The notes below the pieces were generated by a model. That model did no database searches. It saw only the letters and a list, made by a program, of their open reading frames with translations, and was not told the origin of the DNA. Positions 8,183 through 18,575 of a DNA stretch of 50,844 bases are shown in pieces. Origin of the DNA: Roseovarius sp. GTDB taxonomy: Bacteria > Pseudomonadota > Alphaproteobacteria > Rhodobacterales > Rhodobacteraceae. The position numbers and the translations under genes were made by a program. Location: assembly GCA_029212365.1 (NCBI GenBank), contig JARGOC010000026.1, forward strand, positions 1-50,844, given 5' to 3'. Every line of letters begins with the position of its first letter. Position 1 is the stretch's first letter.

Positions 8183-9106
8183 TTAGGCCCATTTACCTTG
8201 GGCCGGTGCAATCCTTGTTCCAGCCATTCCACCCAATAAGTGAAGCGCGTCTTGCAGGCGCCCGATGCCACAGAATCCGCCTTGAACAGCGAACCGAGCA
8301 GCGGCGCGCACTTTCGGGCCCATCGAGCCGTCCGGCAGATCCAGCGCCAAGGCCTCTTCGGGTGTAATCGTAGTTAATGCCTTGGCGCTGTCGGTGCCGA
8401 AACCCTGATAGACCGCATCGACATCGGTCAGGAGCAGTAGCGCGTCGGCCTTTAGCGAGAGGGCTAAAAGGGCGCTCGAGGCGTCCTTGTCCACCACTGC
8501 TTCGACCCCGATCAGCCCCCCGTCTTCACGCCGGATCACCGGGATACCACCGCCGCCCGCACAGATCACCACCACGCCGGCCTCCAGCAAGAGTTTGATC
8601 ACCCGCGTGTCGGGGATCTCTTGCGGCACGGGCGAGGCCACGACGCGACGCCATTTGTCGCCATCGGGCGCGATGTGCCACCCCGCCGCCTGGGCGCGAG
8701 TCTCCGCCTCTTCGCGGCTATAGACCGGACCCACGAATTTCGTCGGCTTGCCAAATGCCGGGTCGCCCGCATCGACCACTACCTGCGTCAGCAGCGTCGC
8801 TACCGGCCGGTCGTGATCCAGTGCGTTTTCCAGCTCTTGCTCAATCAGATAGCCGATCATGCCCTCGGTTTCGGCTCCCATGACATCAAGCGGGTACGCC
8901 TCATCTGGCTTGTAGGCCGCTCCCTGGAGCGCCAGCAGGCCAACCTGCGGACCGTTGCCATGTGTGATCACCAACTGATGCCCGGCCCGCAGGATCGCAG
9001 CCAGTGCCGGAGCAGCCTTCTGCACGTTCTGCCGCTGGTTCTCCGCCGTCAGCGGTTCGCCACGACGCAGCAAAGCATTGCCCCCCAAAGCTGCAACGAC
9101 CAGCAC
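8183..9106 (-). CDS. arcC: carbamate kinase
   Basis: A 307-residue carbamate kinase that makes ATP from ADP and carbamoyl phosphate, the energy-yielding last step of the arginine deiminase pathway in the cytoplasm. Family blocks seen are VVAALGGNALLRRGEPLT at the N-terminus, THGNGPQVGLLALQ, the ATEGMIGYLIEQEL-like region, VVASPVPQEI, VICAGGGGIPVI and VVDKDASSALLAL. Length is normal. It starts 3 nt after the arcB stop, so it is the last gene of the operon. Its TAA stop abuts the end of the IS630 remnant, which therefore did not damage it. Confidence 0.96.
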   Translation of the reverse strand: MLVVAALGGNALLRRGEPLTAENQRQNVQKAAPALAAILRAGHQLVITHGNGPQVGLLALQGAAYKPDEAYPLDVMGAETEGMIGYLIEQELENALDHDRPVATLLTQVVVDAGDPAFGKPTKFVGPVYSREEAETRAQAAGWHIAPDGDKWRRVVASPVPQEIPDTRVIKLLLEAGVVVICAGGGGIPVIRREDGGLIGVEAVVDKDASSALLALSLKADALLLLTDVDAVYQGFGTDSAKALTTITPEEALALDLPDGSMGPKVRAAARFAVQGGFCGIGRLQDALHLLGGMAGTRIAPAQGKWA

Positions 9107-9109
9107 TGC

Positions 9110-10111
9110 TCAGCCTCCCAAAGTGGCGACAAGAACCGCCTTGATCGTGTGCATCCGGTTTTCCGCCTGATCGAATACGATCGACGCCGGGCTTTCAAAC
9201 ACCTCGTCCGTGACCTCCATTACAGTGATGCCGAATTTCTCCTCGATATCCTTGCCGACTTCGGTCTCGGTATTATGAAACGCGGGCAGGCAATGCATGA
9301 ATTTCGCACGCGGGTTGCCGGTTTTCTGCATCACTTCGGCGTTGACCTGATAAGGCATCAACAGTTTGATCCGATCGGCCCATTTCTCCTTGGTCTCGCC
9401 CATAGACAGCCAAACATCTGTATAGATAAAATCGACGCCCTTGACGGCCTTGTCCACATCTTCGGTGATCATGATCCGCGCGCCGGTCTCAGCGGCAATG
9501 GCGTTGGCCTCAGCCTGAATCTCCTTGGTAGGCCAGCAGGCCTTGGGTGCGCAAAGCCGCACATCCATGCCCATCTTGGCCCCACCGATCAGCAGACTGT
9601 CACCCATGTTGTTCTTGGCATCTCCCAAGAATGCATAGGCGATTTCGCGCATCGGCTTGTCGCTGTGTTCTGACATGGTCAGGAAATCGGCGAGGATCTG
9701 GGTGGGGTGAAATTCATCCGTCAGGCCATTATAGACCGGGACACCGGAAAACTCGGCCAGTTGTTCGACGATGTGCTGCCCAAAGCCGCGATATTCGATG
9801 GCATCATAGACCCGGCCCAGCACGCGCGCGGTGTCCTTAACGCTTTCCTTGTGACCGATATGGCTGCCCGATGGGCCAAGATAGGTGACCGTCGCCCCCT
9901 GATCATGCGCCGCGACTTCAAAACCGACCCGCGTGCGGGTGCTGTCCTTTTCAAAGATCAGCGCAATCTCCTTGCCTTTCAGTCCAGGCTGTTCAGTACC
10001 AGCATATTTTGCGCTTTTGAGATCGGCTGAAAGTTTCAGCAGAAACCCGATCTCAGCCGGGTTGAAATCGCGCAGTGTCAGGAAACTGCGGTTCTTGAGG
10101 TTAAAGCTCAT
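9110..10111 (-). CDS. arcB: ornithine carbamoyltransferase, catabolic
   Basis: A 333-residue transcarbamylase. The carbamoyl-phosphate site STRTR is at residues 57-61, HPTQ lies in the FHPTQILAD block, and the HCLPAFHN motif is in the C-terminal half. In this operon it should run in the catabolic direction, splitting citrulline with phosphate into ornithine and carbamoyl phosphate for ArcC. It lies 21 nt after arcA and 3 nt before arcC. The catabolic assignment comes from the operon; the anabolic enzyme has the same motifs. Confidence 0.95.
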   Translation of the reverse strand: MSFNLKNRSFLTLRDFNPAEIGFLLKLSADLKSAKYAGTEQPGLKGKEIALIFEKDSTRTRVGFEVAAHDQGATVTYLGPSGSHIGHKESVKDTARVLGRVYDAIEYRGFGQHIVEQLAEFSGVPVYNGLTDEFHPTQILADFLTMSEHSDKPMREIAYAFLGDAKNNMGDSLLIGGAKMGMDVRLCAPKACWPTKEIQAEANAIAAETGARIMITEDVDKAVKGVDFIYTDVWLSMGETKEKWADRIKLLMPYQVNAEVMQKTGNPRAKFMHCLPAFHNTETEVGKDIEEKFGITVMEVTDEVFESPASIVFDQAENRMHTIKAVLVATLGG

Positions 10112-10132
10112 GGTGTGATCCTTTCACGGGGG

Positions 10133-11362
10133 TCATTCGGCATCGCGGATGGTCGGGCAGCTCATGCAATGGCTGCCGCCTCGACCCCGGCCCAGTTCGG
10201 CACCGGGGATCGCGAGAACCTCAATCCCGGCGGCCTTCAGCGCTGCATTGGTATCGTCATTGCGGTCATAGCCGACGACAACGCCGGGGCGCAACGCCAG
10301 CACATTGTTGCCGTCGTTCCATTGTTCGCGCGACCGCTCCGCCTCGTTATCGCCACCGGTGGGAACAATCGTCAGTTTCGGCAGGTGCAAAACTTCCGCA
10401 ACCACGTCGAATAGGGGCCGGTCGTCGCGCCGGAATTGCAGCGGTGCCTTGCCTTCACCGGGGCGCAGATCGAAACAGGTGATTTCGTCAGCGACCTCCT
10501 TGAAGGTCGTTACCACATCACCTCCGCAAAGCGTGAACACAGTGTCCAGATGCATGGCCGCGCGGCTCTTGGGCAACCGACAGGCAATTACACGCTCTGC
10601 CGCGCCCTTGGCAAACAGCGCCGTCGCCAAAAGACCGACGCCCTGCGGCGAAGATCGCTCGCCCATACCAACGAGCACGGTGCCGTGGCCCACCGGCATC
10701 ACATCGCCGCCTTCGACAGTGGCAAGCCCGTGATCCACCGTCGGGTCGCCCCAATGCACCTGCGCCTTGCCGGCAAACTTCGGGTGAAACCGGTAAACTG
10801 CCGCGGTCAGTAGGGTCTCGGGCTTGCGCGCGGGCCAAAACATCGGATTGAGCGATACGCCGCCATAGATCCAAGCGCTGTTGTCCCGGGTAAACAGAAA
10901 GTTGGGCAGCGGCGGCAGGATGAGGCCAAGCGGCCCAAGGTAACTTCCGAAAAGGCCGGACGGTTCAAACGGCAGATCGCCAACCTCCAGCCCGCCGATC
11001 AGATACTCGGCCAGCTTTGCCCCCGGCACCTCGTTCATCCAATTCCGAATTTCGCCAAGCATACCGGTACCGACATCCGTGGCGGTGATACGGTGGTCCA
11101 GAACCCAGGTCCGAGCCTCCGGAATTTCGAGAACCTCGGCAAGCAGGACGTTCACGTCTAAAACCTCGATCCCCTCGCCGCGCATCGTGGTGGCGAAGAC
11201 ATCGTGATCCTTCTGCGCCTGCTTGACCCAGAAAACGTCATCAAACAGCAGTGATTGGGCGTTCGACGGCGTCAATCGCCGATGCGCCAGACCAGGACGG
11301 CAGACGATGACCTGCCGCAGCCTGCCAGTTTCGGAATGGACGCCAAGTTCGTGGCTCGTCAT
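10133..11362 (-). CDS. arcA: arginine deiminase
   Basis: A 409-residue guanidino-group hydrolase converting arginine to citrulline and ammonia. Family motifs are [12 protein letters not shown], the catalytic HLDTVFT region, [18 protein letters not shown], and the C-terminal nucleophile Cys at about residue 399 in GGSHCMSCP. All expected active-site blocks are present and the length is normal. The gene sits between the transporter (19 nt upstream) and arcB, a standard arc arrangement. Confidence 0.96.
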   Translation of the reverse strand: MTSHELGVHSETGRLRQVIVCRPGLAHRRLTPSNAQSLLFDDVFWVKQAQKDHDVFATTMRGEGIEVLDVNVLLAEVLEIPEARTWVLDHRITATDVGTGMLGEIRNWMNEVPGAKLAEYLIGGLEVGDLPFEPSGLFGSYLGPLGLILPPLPNFLFTRDNSAWIYGGVSLNPMFWPARKPETLLTAAVYRFHPKFAGKAQVHWGDPTVDHGLATVEGGDVMPVGHGTVLVGMGERSSPQGVGLLATALFAKGAAERVIACRLPKSRAAMHLDTVFTLCGGDVVTTFKEVADEITCFDLRPGEGKAPLQFRRDDRPLFDVVAEVLHLPKLTIVPTGGDNEAERSREQWNDGNNVLALRPGVVVGYDRNDDTNAALKAAGIEVLAIPGAELGRGRGGSHCMSCPTIRDAE

Positions 11363-11381
11363 GTTGATAACTCCAGTGATG

Positions 11382-12827
11382 TCAGAGGATTGCAGCGATG
11401 CTGAGCACAGCCGAGATAAATATCGTCAGGATCAGCAGAAGCGGCCAGACAAAGGCGATCCAGCGGTCATAGGGCACGCGCCCGATGGCCAGCCCGCCGA
11501 TCACCACGGCCGAGGTCGGTGTAACGAGGTTCACCAGACCGCTCGCGGATTGATAGGCAGTGACAACCAGATCACGCGAAACCCCGGCAAAATCCGCAAG
11601 CGGCGCCATGATCGGCATCGACAGAACCGCAAGGCCGGACGAGGACGGCACCAGAAAGCTCATAGCGACCTCGATCCAGAACATCAGGTTAATGAAAGCC
11701 AGCTCCGGCAACCCACCGACGGTTTGTGCCGCGCTGTTCAGGATCGTGTCGGCGATCAGGCCCTGTTCCATGATGACAACGATGCCGCGGGCCAGACCTA
11801 TGATCAGTGCCACGCCCAGAAGGTCGCGCGCGCCGTCAACAAAATTAGAAGTCAGTCGTTTTTCACCCATCCGGGAGACCAGCCCGACCAGAATGGCCAT
11901 TCCGAGAAACAGCGCGCCCATCTGTGCCATCCACCAGCCTTGCGAGGAAACACCCCAGATCAACGCGACGAAAGTCGCGGCGAACAGGATCAGGATCACC
12001 GATTGTGTGCCGCTAAGATGATCCTCGTCTGTATCATTGCCGCCGGACAGAAAGGCCTTTTGGTTGCCATCGGCCTGGGCCCCAACGATCGAGCGGGCCG
12101 GATCGGTCTTTACCCGCATCGCATAGCGCATGACATAGGCCACACAGATCGCTAGCCCACCGAGCAGCAGTACCAGACGCACAACAAGACCATCGGTAAA
12201 GGCCACACCAGCCGCGTTCGACGCGATCACCGTGGCAAACGGGTTGATCGTCGAGCCCAGCGTGCCGATCCCCGCGCCAATCAGGATAATCGCAACCCCG
12301 GTCAGCGCGTCGAACCCTGCAATCATCATCACCGGGATCAAAAGCGCATAGAAGGCCAGCGTTTCTTCAGCCATGCCATAGCTCGTGCCGCCAAGAGCAA
12401 AGAGCGACATCAGGATCGGGATCATCCAGACCTCGCGCCCCGTCATTTTGCGCAGTGCCGCCCTGATCCCGACATCAATTGATCCGGTGGCGTTGACGAC
12501 CCCCAGAAAGCCACCCAAAAAAAGTACGAACAGCGCCACGTCGATGGCGTTTGCGGCATAGCTGTCCGGGTCATAGAATCCTGCTGTCGGGGCCAGCAGG
12601 ACATCGATGAAACCTTGCGGATTGGCATCGGCCGTCTTGTAAGTACCCGCCACAGCGACTTCGCGACCCACTGCTTCGTTCATCTCTCGGTCATATTGAC
12701 CCGCCGGGATGATCCAGGTCAGAGCGGCCACGAATACAATCAGCAGGAACAAGATCGTGTAGGCGGTTGGAAACCGCGAGGCGAGCTTTTCGGCTTGAGA
12801 ATCTGTCTTGACTGGTTCGGTTGGCAT
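11382..12827 (-). CDS. YfcC-family membrane transporter, probable arginine/ornithine exchanger
   Basis: A 481-residue polytopic membrane protein with about a dozen hydrophobic segments and a charged N-terminal tail. It resembles the YfcC/ArcD2-like carrier family: the first helix [20 protein letters not shown], a PAGQY loop, and the repeated pore-like sequences [16 protein letters not shown] and [21 protein letters not shown]. These carriers replace classical ArcD in many arginine deiminase operons. The substrate is inferred from the operon, where it precedes arcA by 19 nt. Confidence 0.85.
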   Translation of the reverse strand: MPTEPVKTDSQAEKLASRFPTAYTILFLLIVFVAALTWIIPAGQYDREMNEAVGREVAVAGTYKTADANPQGFIDVLLAPTAGFYDPDSYAANAIDVALFVLFLGGFLGVVNATGSIDVGIRAALRKMTGREVWMIPILMSLFALGGTSYGMAEETLAFYALLIPVMMIAGFDALTGVAIILIGAGIGTLGSTINPFATVIASNAAGVAFTDGLVVRLVLLLGGLAICVAYVMRYAMRVKTDPARSIVGAQADGNQKAFLSGGNDTDEDHLSGTQSVILILFAATFVALIWGVSSQGWWMAQMGALFLGMAILVGLVSRMGEKRLTSNFVDGARDLLGVALIIGLARGIVVIMEQGLIADTILNSAAQTVGGLPELAFINLMFWIEVAMSFLVPSSSGLAVLSMPIMAPLADFAGVSRDLVVTAYQSASGLVNLVTPTSAVVIGGLAIGRVPYDRWIAFVWPLLLILTIFISAVLSIAAIL

Positions 12828-12845
12828 TGTTCTGTCCTTGTTCGA

Positions 12846-13499
12846 TCAATGTGCTTGCTGAGGGTCGGAGCGTAGCGCCGGAAAAAAGGCTGGGACGCGC
12901 CGTGCATAGTCCTCGAAGACCGCGCCGAACCGTTCTCGTGTTTCGCGCTCTTCCGAACGAGCCAGACGGGCGTACATCCAGATCAGAAACGGATACATCG
13001 CTAGGGTCAGAATAGTCGGCCATTGCACCAGAAACCCGGTCAGCACCAAGACAAACCCAGCATATTGCGGATGCCGGACCCGGGCGTAGAGCCCTGTGGT
13101 GGCCAGCTTCCCTTCGCGCTGCGCTTGGTACAGCACGCGCCATGCGGCAGAAATCATCCAAAATCCACCGCCGATCAGCACAAAGCTGAGTATATGGAAC
13201 GGTCCGAAATGCGGATTGGTCTGCCAACCGAACATCATCTCGGGCAAATGTCCCGCATCATGCGCGAACCAGTCGACCCCAGGATAATTGGTCTGTAACC
13301 AGCCCGACAGCAAATAGATGGTCAGCGGAAAGCCATACATCTCGGAAAACAGCGCCACCAGAAAGGCGCTGAACGCGCCGAAACTGCGCCAGTCGCGCGA
13401 GGTCTGCGGTTTGAAGAAGCTGAACGCAAATATTATGAAGATTGCGGCGTTGAGGGCGGCAAAGAACCAGAGACCATATGAGGAGGCAACGTCGTTCAT
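12846..13499 (-). CDS. ICMT/PEMT-family integral membrane methyltransferase
   Basis: A 217-residue membrane protein with several helices. The C-terminal block GLYARVRHPQYAGFVLV and the later EERETRERFG-x-YARRVPAFFP are typical of the isoprenylcysteine carboxyl methyltransferase / phospholipid methyltransferase superfamily. The bacterial substrate is unknown. Its start overlaps the DUF2933 stop by 4 nt and it ends 18 nt before the transporter gene. Proteins of this type often travel with DUF2933 genes in metal-resistance regions. Confidence 0.85.
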   Translation of the reverse strand: MNDVASSYGLWFFAALNAAIFIIFAFSFFKPQTSRDWRSFGAFSAFLVALFSEMYGFPLTIYLLSGWLQTNYPGVDWFAHDAGHLPEMMFGWQTNPHFGPFHILSFVLIGGGFWMISAAWRVLYQAQREGKLATTGLYARVRHPQYAGFVLVLTGFLVQWPTILTLAMYPFLIWMYARLARSEERETRERFGAVFEDYARRVPAFFPALRSDPQQAH

Positions 13500-13747
13500 G
13501 ACTTGTCGCCGCCGTGCCCGCCATGACCTCCGCCCCCGTGGCTGCCATGCATGAAGAAGTGCATCACGATACAGCCAAGCAACAAGACGCCAATCAGGCC
13601 ATTGCCCGCAAAGATATGAATGCGGTGTTCAAAACCCAGCAGTATTGCGGCAACCGCCAAAAAGACGATTAAAGCCAACCCTGTGCGCGATTTCCAAAAA
13701 CCGGGCCCCTTTGCCGGGTCGCTTTTTTGTTGGTCATGGTGCGCCAT
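13496..13747 (-). CDS. DUF2933-domain small membrane protein
   Basis: An 83-residue protein: a polar N-terminus MAHHDQQKSDPAKGPGFW, two hydrophobic stretches (LALIVFLAVAAILLGF and IGVLLLGCIVMHFFMH), and a glycine/histidine-rich tail that could bind metal. ATG 13747 is supported by AGAGGA 9 nt upstream; an earlier ATG at 13780 lacks this. It is the first gene of the six-gene minus-strand operon ending with arcC. DUF2933 function is not established; it is common beside copper and silver genes. Confidence 0.85.
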   Translation of the reverse strand: MAHHDQQKSDPAKGPGFWKSRTGLALIVFLAVAAILLGFEHRIHIFAGNGLIGVLLLGCIVMHFFMHGSHGGGGHGGHGGDKS

Positions 13748-14474
13748 TGAAAATATTCCTCTGTTCTGCGGCTCAGACAAATCCGCCCAATCTGCTTCTG
13801 TTTAGACTAGACGCGGGCTAAACCAGAACATTACAGACAACTCGAAGGCCATAACGGTACAGCGCCCGCCAGCGCGTGGACAGTTCACCTTGGGACAGCT
13901 TCACAGGCTGTCAGTTTTGCGACCCAGCGATGAGACTAACCTAAATCAGGGCACCAACTCAGCCGCACCCTTAACGTTGAACCTACGACAACCATTTTGG
14001 GGTGGCCTGATGGAGAAAAGCAGGCAGCGACCGATTTTAAAAACAGACCGGCGCTACGGGTGGCAGTTGCTATACTGTTGGTTACGTTCGTCTTTACTGG
14101 TGGGGGGGCGTTCGTCTTTGCTTCTGCTGCACATACAGTGGCTTCGGCAGCGCGAGGTTACTTTGCCGTGCAAAGTGACGGTGCCGCCGCTCACCCTAAC
14201 CTAGCAGTAGTTCGCCGTTTTTCGATCGGTGACCACTGCCGTATCCTGGATGTTGCAGTCACACGATCTTTGATATAACCACCGATATTTTGGCCCCTCC
14301 CCTGTTCCGGCATTTGGCATCGTGATACTGCAATCGCCGCCCCGGGTGGCGACATATTCCAATTGTTTCGCCCGTCGAAGACTCCACCAGAGCGAGCCTG
14401 ATTGAGGCGGAGCGGCGCAATACGAAGGCACTCCACTCCTTCGTAGTTCAAACTTTCCGAATACGGAGATTCAC
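13748..14474. other. long intergenic region between divergent genes
   Basis: This stretch holds the promoter of the minus-strand arc operon and of the plus-strand sigma factor, but no clear -35/-10 pair or FNR box was found. Two small inverted repeats are visible: GTTTAG/CTAAAC at 13800-13823 and GACAGC-7-GCTGTC at 13894-13912. A frame at 13997-14278 (TTG start) encodes one hydrophobic segment (VAVAILLVTFVFTGGGAFVF) but has no good ribosome binding site or family match, so it is not called as a gene. Confidence 0.4.
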
Positions 14475-15050
14475 ATGCATACCCAGACCCATGGCCCGGA
14501 CCGGGCTCAAAAATCGCCGCCCGAAAGCGACTTCGTCAACCAGCGATTGTTAGAGAGAAGACGCGCGTTTCTGGCTTACTTCCGATATAGACTTGGCAAC
14601 GCGCAAGATGCGTTTCAGGATTATTACCTCAAGGTCATCCGATCCGCCCGGCCCTTGCAAAACGCCAAGAAGACCGATGTCTGGCTTGGCTGCACAATGC
14701 GTAACACGCTGATTGACTATCATCGCAGACCCGCCACAAGAAAACATACTGAAATAACATATGCACAAGAGGTCAAGATCACTGCGAACGCGGTCAAGGA
14801 CACCCAAGTCGAGACATCGTGCAAATGCCTCGGTGCGGCCCTGCTAGATCTGAAACCCGAATATTCCAGCCTCTTGCGACGTGCCTATCTAGACGAAGAA
14901 CCCCGCAGTCGTATCGCGGTCGATCTTGGCATAACAGCTAATAGCCTGAATGTGCGACTGCATCGAGCCCGTCGTGCGCTGAAGTCCACGCTTGAAAGCT
15001 CATGTCCAGCCTGCCTTGCAGGAAGTTTTATGGATTGTGACTGCGAATGA
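14475..15050 (+). CDS. ECF sigma factor with CxC linker and cysteine-rich C-terminus (CorE-like)
   Basis: A 191-residue ECF sigma factor. Region 2 spans about 28-90 (FQDYYLKV, then DVWLGCTMRNTLIDYHRR). Region 4 spans about 122-172, with the helix-turn-helix SRIAVDLGITANSLNVRLHRARRALK. Between them is CKC at 116-118, and the C-terminus carries CPAC at 177-180 and CDC at 188-190. A CxC in the linker plus a cysteine-rich tail is the hallmark described for CorE-type sigma factors, which are switched by copper, cadmium or zinc without an anti-sigma protein. No anti-sigma gene is adjacent. A paralogue with the same layout lies at 39603-40232. Metal response is inferred. Confidence 0.85.
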   Translation: MHTQTHGPDRAQKSPPESDFVNQRLLERRRAFLAYFRYRLGNAQDAFQDYYLKVIRSARPLQNAKKTDVWLGCTMRNTLIDYHRRPATRKHTEITYAQEVKITANAVKDTQVETSCKCLGAALLDLKPEYSSLLRRAYLDEEPRSRIAVDLGITANSLNVRLHRARRALKSTLESSCPACLAGSFMDCDCE

Positions 15051-15143
15051 CGCCAAAAACGTAGTGACAATGGTGGAGGTTGAGTCCGTGCTCGAAAATC
15101 GCGGCTGCGACATTGCTCGCCCTTTCTTACGAAATAGGCGTCC

Positions 15144-16073
15144 TCAAAGTTGCGTTGGATCATTTGACTCCATCGTCGACCTTGGGCGTCGTTTGCTCAG
15201 GGCTTCGAACCCGGCGATGATGTCCAAAAATTCGGTGGTGATTTCGGTTTTCCGAACTGTTCTGGTCTCTGCCTTCAATTCCTCAAGCCTGTCGTCAATT
15301 GATTGTTCCGCCTGTCGCATCAAGGCAAACCGCGCAGCGTTCTCGGTCACCACGGCCTCGGCCGATGCGCGGAAGAGACTGGAAAAAAGATGCCCCACGA
15401 CCAGTTCGGCAAGCAGATCCGAGGCAGGCATAGTGAAGTTAGGCAGGGACCGCGATACCCATGGCTGATCCATAAGGTCGGCAATCATTTTTGAATCGAG
15501 GGGCAGCAGACTCCGTACTACAGGTTATTGCGATCCTCCCGCAACCCGCTGTGTAAAGGCAAGGTCCACCGCTGGTTCGTCCGGCTGCGATTGGTGCCAG
15601 ATTTTTTCAAGTCGGGCGGCAAGAACGCCGGCAAGTCGACCGATACCATCGGCCGACGCGGGTGGCAGCAAAGTGCGCTCAGGCAAGATGCCCCGCACCA
15701 CCACCGCAACTTTCATCCGTGCGCCGACACACAATACCAGAGCGGAAGTAGGTTCATGACCGTGCCTTTCGAGATGCTTGGACACATCGTCAGTCAGCAA
15801 TTCGTTGTAGCCCCCGCACAGGCCGTGATCGGAACCGAACGCGACAACCGCGCGTATCGGTGCTCTTTTCGTGGTCAGCATTAGCGCGCGGTTGTGGCGC
15901 ACAAATGCCCGGAAGCCTTCCAGAATGGTCCGTTGATAAGCTTCGATGGCTGTGGCTGCGTGGTCGTAAAGCAGAGCATTGATGGCGGACAGGGTCTTCA
16001 TCGTGTGAACGATCCCGCGCATGCTGGTCAGCGTTTCGGTGCGATGCGAAAGGATATCAAGCGTCTGGGCCAT
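15144..16073 (-). pseudogene. atpG: N-ATPase gamma subunit with internal stop
   Basis: From ATG 16073 the frame encodes a gamma-type rotor subunit of the alternative (N-type) F1FO ATPase: MAQTLDILSHRTETLTSMRGIVHTMKTLSAINALLY, then VAFGSDHGLCGGYNELL. A TAA at 15525-15527 stops it after 182 codons. The same frame continues without a shift through LLPLDSKMIADL, FTMPASDLLAELVVGHLFSSLFRA and the C-terminal helix ERLEELKAETRTVRKTEITTEFLDIIAGFEAL to 15144. The remnant thus has one nonsense codon and no frameshift. Its start overlaps the end of the alpha remnant. Translation from inside (for example ATG 15488) would give only the C-terminal part. Confidence 0.88.
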
Positions 16074-16925
16074 TGTCGCCTTCGCTCGTCCCCCCTGCGC
16101 CGCGCGCAAGTTCTATGATCCGCTCGCGGTCTTCGTCACGCATGGGTTCATAGGCGGCGATCCGGGTTGCGATATCACCAAGTGCGTCGGCTACAGCCGC
16201 TCTTACCCGCGCCATCGCGGCAATTGGGTCGGCCTCTGGCAGACCATCAAACAGCCCCTACATCGCGGCAATCAGAACGGCCAACTGTTCGGCAGTTGCA
16301 ATCGGATCGTGCTCGGGCTGCCTGAGAGCTGTGCGGACCGGGGCACCGCGTTCCAGACGCGCCTTGGTCGCGTCGTCGAGCCGCCTTCCGAAGCGGGCAA
16401 AGTCCTCCAGTTCTTCGACATGCAGGTTACCAGCCACGTCCCGTAATGTGCGCTATTGCGCCTTGGCACCCACGCGCGATACCGACACCCCCAGATCGAC
16501 CGCGGGAAACTGGTTCTTCCGCACGAATTGCGACGACAGATAGATTTGTCCGTCGGTAATAGAGATCAGATTGGTGGGGATGTAAGCGGACAGATTCTCG
16601 GCTTGGGTTTCGACCACCGGCAGCGCCGTGATCGAGCCGCAGCCCGCCTATTCTGTGAAATTTCCAGTACGCTCCAGGAGCCGAGCTTGCAGATAGAAGA
16701 TGTTGCCCGGAAAGGCTTCGCTGCAAGGCGGACGCCGCAGCAACAGGGACAGTTCACGGTAAGACCGCGGGTGATGGGTCAGGTCGTCCATAACCACAAG
16801 AACATCGCGACCGTGATTGGCGAAATACTCCGCCATCGTCATGGCGGCGAAAGGCGCGATGAAGGACAGGCCCGGCAGATCCTCGTCGCCTGCTTAGATC
16901 ACGATGGTGTTCTGCTGTTGAATGC
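16057..16925 (-). pseudogene. atpA: N-ATPase alpha subunit, C-terminal part with four internal stops
   Basis: One uninterrupted frame on the minus strand reads [24 protein letters not shown], then [76 protein letters not shown], and the C-terminal helices, ending at TGA 16057-16059. Four stop codons lie in frame: TAA at 16894-16896 and TAG at 16648-16650, 16453-16455 and 16258-16260. About five family residues are also missing near 16400. The N-terminal half is absent beyond about 16925, close to the IS256 end at 16956. The other N-ATPase operon genes are not in the window. Confidence 0.85.
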
Positions 16926-16955
16926 CACTCAAAACTGACCCGGTAGAGGTCAGAA

Positions 16956-18357
16956 GGTCGTTTCCCCGCTCGTGGTGTAGCTGGTTTATAGTCATCGGTG
17001 TTTTCCGGTAGGGTCGGGTTGCTGAAGACCAACCTGAAGGATACCACCGATGACCAACGATATAATGAACTTGCGTACGCTTGTTGAGAAGAGCGCGGAT
17101 GCTGATTTGCTGCGCGAGATGATCGGCTTTGCCGCCGAGAAGCTGATGGCGCTGGAAGTGGGCGCGGCGACCGGCGCCGGCTACGGCGAGAAGAATGCGT
17201 TACGGCTTGCCCAGCGCAACGGCTATCGCGACCGTGATTGGGAGACGCGGGCCGGAACGGTCGAGCTGCGCATTCCCAGGCTCCGGACAGGCAGCTATTT
17301 CCCGAGCTTACCGGTGCCGCGCCGCATGGCAGAGAAAGCTCTGACTGCCGTCATTCAAGAGGCCTATATCCAGGGCATCTCGACGCGCTCCGTCGACGAC
17401 CAGGTCAAGGCAATGGGCATGTCGGGCATCTCCAAGAGCCTGCTGTCCCGGCTTTTTGAAGAGATCGACGACAGGGTGAAAGCCTTTCTTGACCGACAGA
17501 TCGAGGGCGACTGGCCCTATATCTGGATCGATGCCACCTATCTCAAGGCAAGACGCGGCGGCCGCATCGTCTCGGTTGCCGCCATCAATGCGGTGGGCGT
17601 CAACACCCCCTCTCAGCGAATGCATGCATTCGCCTGCCGGGCAATGGATGGACGGCGCGAAGTTCTGGGGCTGGAGGTCGGCACGTCGGAGGCCGAGCCG
17701 ATCTGGACAGAATTCCTGCGCAAACTGACCCGCCGGGGCTTGAGGGGCGTCAAGCTCGTCGTCTCCGATGCCCATGAAGGCATCAAGGCCGCCGTTTCCA
17801 AGGTTCTTTGTGCGACCTGGCAGCGTTGCAGGGTTCACTTCATGAGAAACGCGCTGGCCCATGCCGGAAAGAGCGGGCGGCGGGTCATCTCCGCCTTCAT
17901 AGCCACGGCGTTCGCCCAGGACACCCCGCAGGCCGCAAGTGTCCAGTGGCGCAACGTCGCCGATCAGATCAGGCCGAAGGTGCCGAAACTCGCCAATCTT
18001 ATGGACAGCGCAGAACAGGACGTGCTGGCCTACAAGACCTTTCCCAAGCCGCATTGGGCCAAGTTACACAGCACAAACCCCATCGAGCGCCTCAACGGTG
18101 AGATCAAGCGGCGCACCGACGTCGTCGGCATCTTCCCCAATGATGAGGCCATCATCAGGCTCGTCGGCGCACTGTTGCTGGAACAGAATGATGAATGGGC
18201 AGTCCAGCGTTCACGCTACATGACCCTTGAGACTATCGCCACAATGAGCGATGATCCCATCATCAGTCTGCCAGCTGAGGCAAACTGATACTCCCTCCGG
18301 CCAAAACCCGGAGACGCCGTCGATGTCAAAAGCTACACCACGCCACGGGACACGATC
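16956..18357 (+). mobile_element. IS256-family insertion sequence
   Basis: The ends are a 27-bp imperfect inverted repeat: the left one at 16956-16982 finishes CGTGGTGTAGCT, and the right one at 18331-18357 begins AGCTACACCACG; I count 22 matching positions. The element holds one full transposase gene. No 8-9-bp target duplication is seen beside the repeats. The left neighbour is a beheaded N-ATPase alpha gene and the right neighbour is unrelated, so an IS-mediated deletion or recombination probably removed the flanking DNA. Confidence 0.88.
17050..18288 (+). CDS. IS256-family transposase
   Basis: A 412-residue mutator-type DDE transposase with full-length character. Seen are the N-terminal block [33 protein letters not shown] region, the first catalytic Asp in [12 protein letters not shown], the second in [23 protein letters not shown], and the third acidic residue in [22 protein letters not shown]. 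No frame damage is visible, so the protein could be active. ATG 17050 lies 68 bp inside the left inverted repeat. Confidence 0.95.
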   Translation: MTNDIMNLRTLVEKSADADLLREMIGFAAEKLMALEVGAATGAGYGEKNALRLAQRNGYRDRDWETRAGTVELRIPRLRTGSYFPSLPVPRRMAEKALTAVIQEAYIQGISTRSVDDQVKAMGMSGISKSLLSRLFEEIDDRVKAFLDRQIEGDWPYIWIDATYLKARRGGRIVSVAAINAVGVNTPSQRMHAFACRAMDGRREVLGLEVGTSEAEPIWTEFLRKLTRRGLRGVKLVVSDAHEGIKAAVSKVLCATWQRCRVHFMRNALAHAGKSGRRVISAFIATAFAQDTPQAASVQWRNVADQIRPKVPKLANLMDSAEQDVLAYKTFPKPHWAKLHSTNPIERLNGEIKRRTDVVGIFPNDEAIIRLVGALLLEQNDEWAVQRSRYMTLETIATMSDDPIISLPAEAN

Positions 18358-18575
18358 GCGAGATTTATCGAGCGGGCATTGTAATGCTTCCCGGCACCGC
18401 GCGTCTAAACATGTAGAAAATGCGTACCAAAACAGCAAAAAAACGGAAATCAGAGCGATCACAGACCCAAGCGGAAGCAACTCAAGCTGCTCATTCGTCG
18501 ATCACGTCAAACACATATCAAACTCGCTTCGAGATGAATTGGGACATTTACGTACCTATTCCGGAAGGGCAGCCC

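Noticed and set aside
8621..9673. 350-codon plus-strand frame opposite arcC/arcB
   Set aside because: It is the GC-rich antisense shadow of two clearly conserved genes; it has no domain or ribosome binding site.
11223..12155. 310-codon frame opposite the transporter and arcA
   Set aside because: Highly charged, repeat-poor product typical of the reverse strand of a membrane protein gene; no family.
12828..12845. FNR box before the arc transporter (TTGATCGAACAA on the minus strand)
   Set aside because: The half-site spacing is wrong for TTGAT-N4-ATCAA and it lies at the end of the preceding operon gene.
13997..14278. Small membrane protein upstream of the first sigma factor
   Set aside because: TTG start without a ribosome binding site, one hydrophobic segment, no recognisable family; could be chance.
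15144..16925. Stop codon reassignment (TAG/TAA read as Glu) in the N-ATPase genes
   Set aside because: Other intact genes in the window end normally with TAG or TAA (hipA, xfp region, CBS/BON), so a pseudogene is far more likely.
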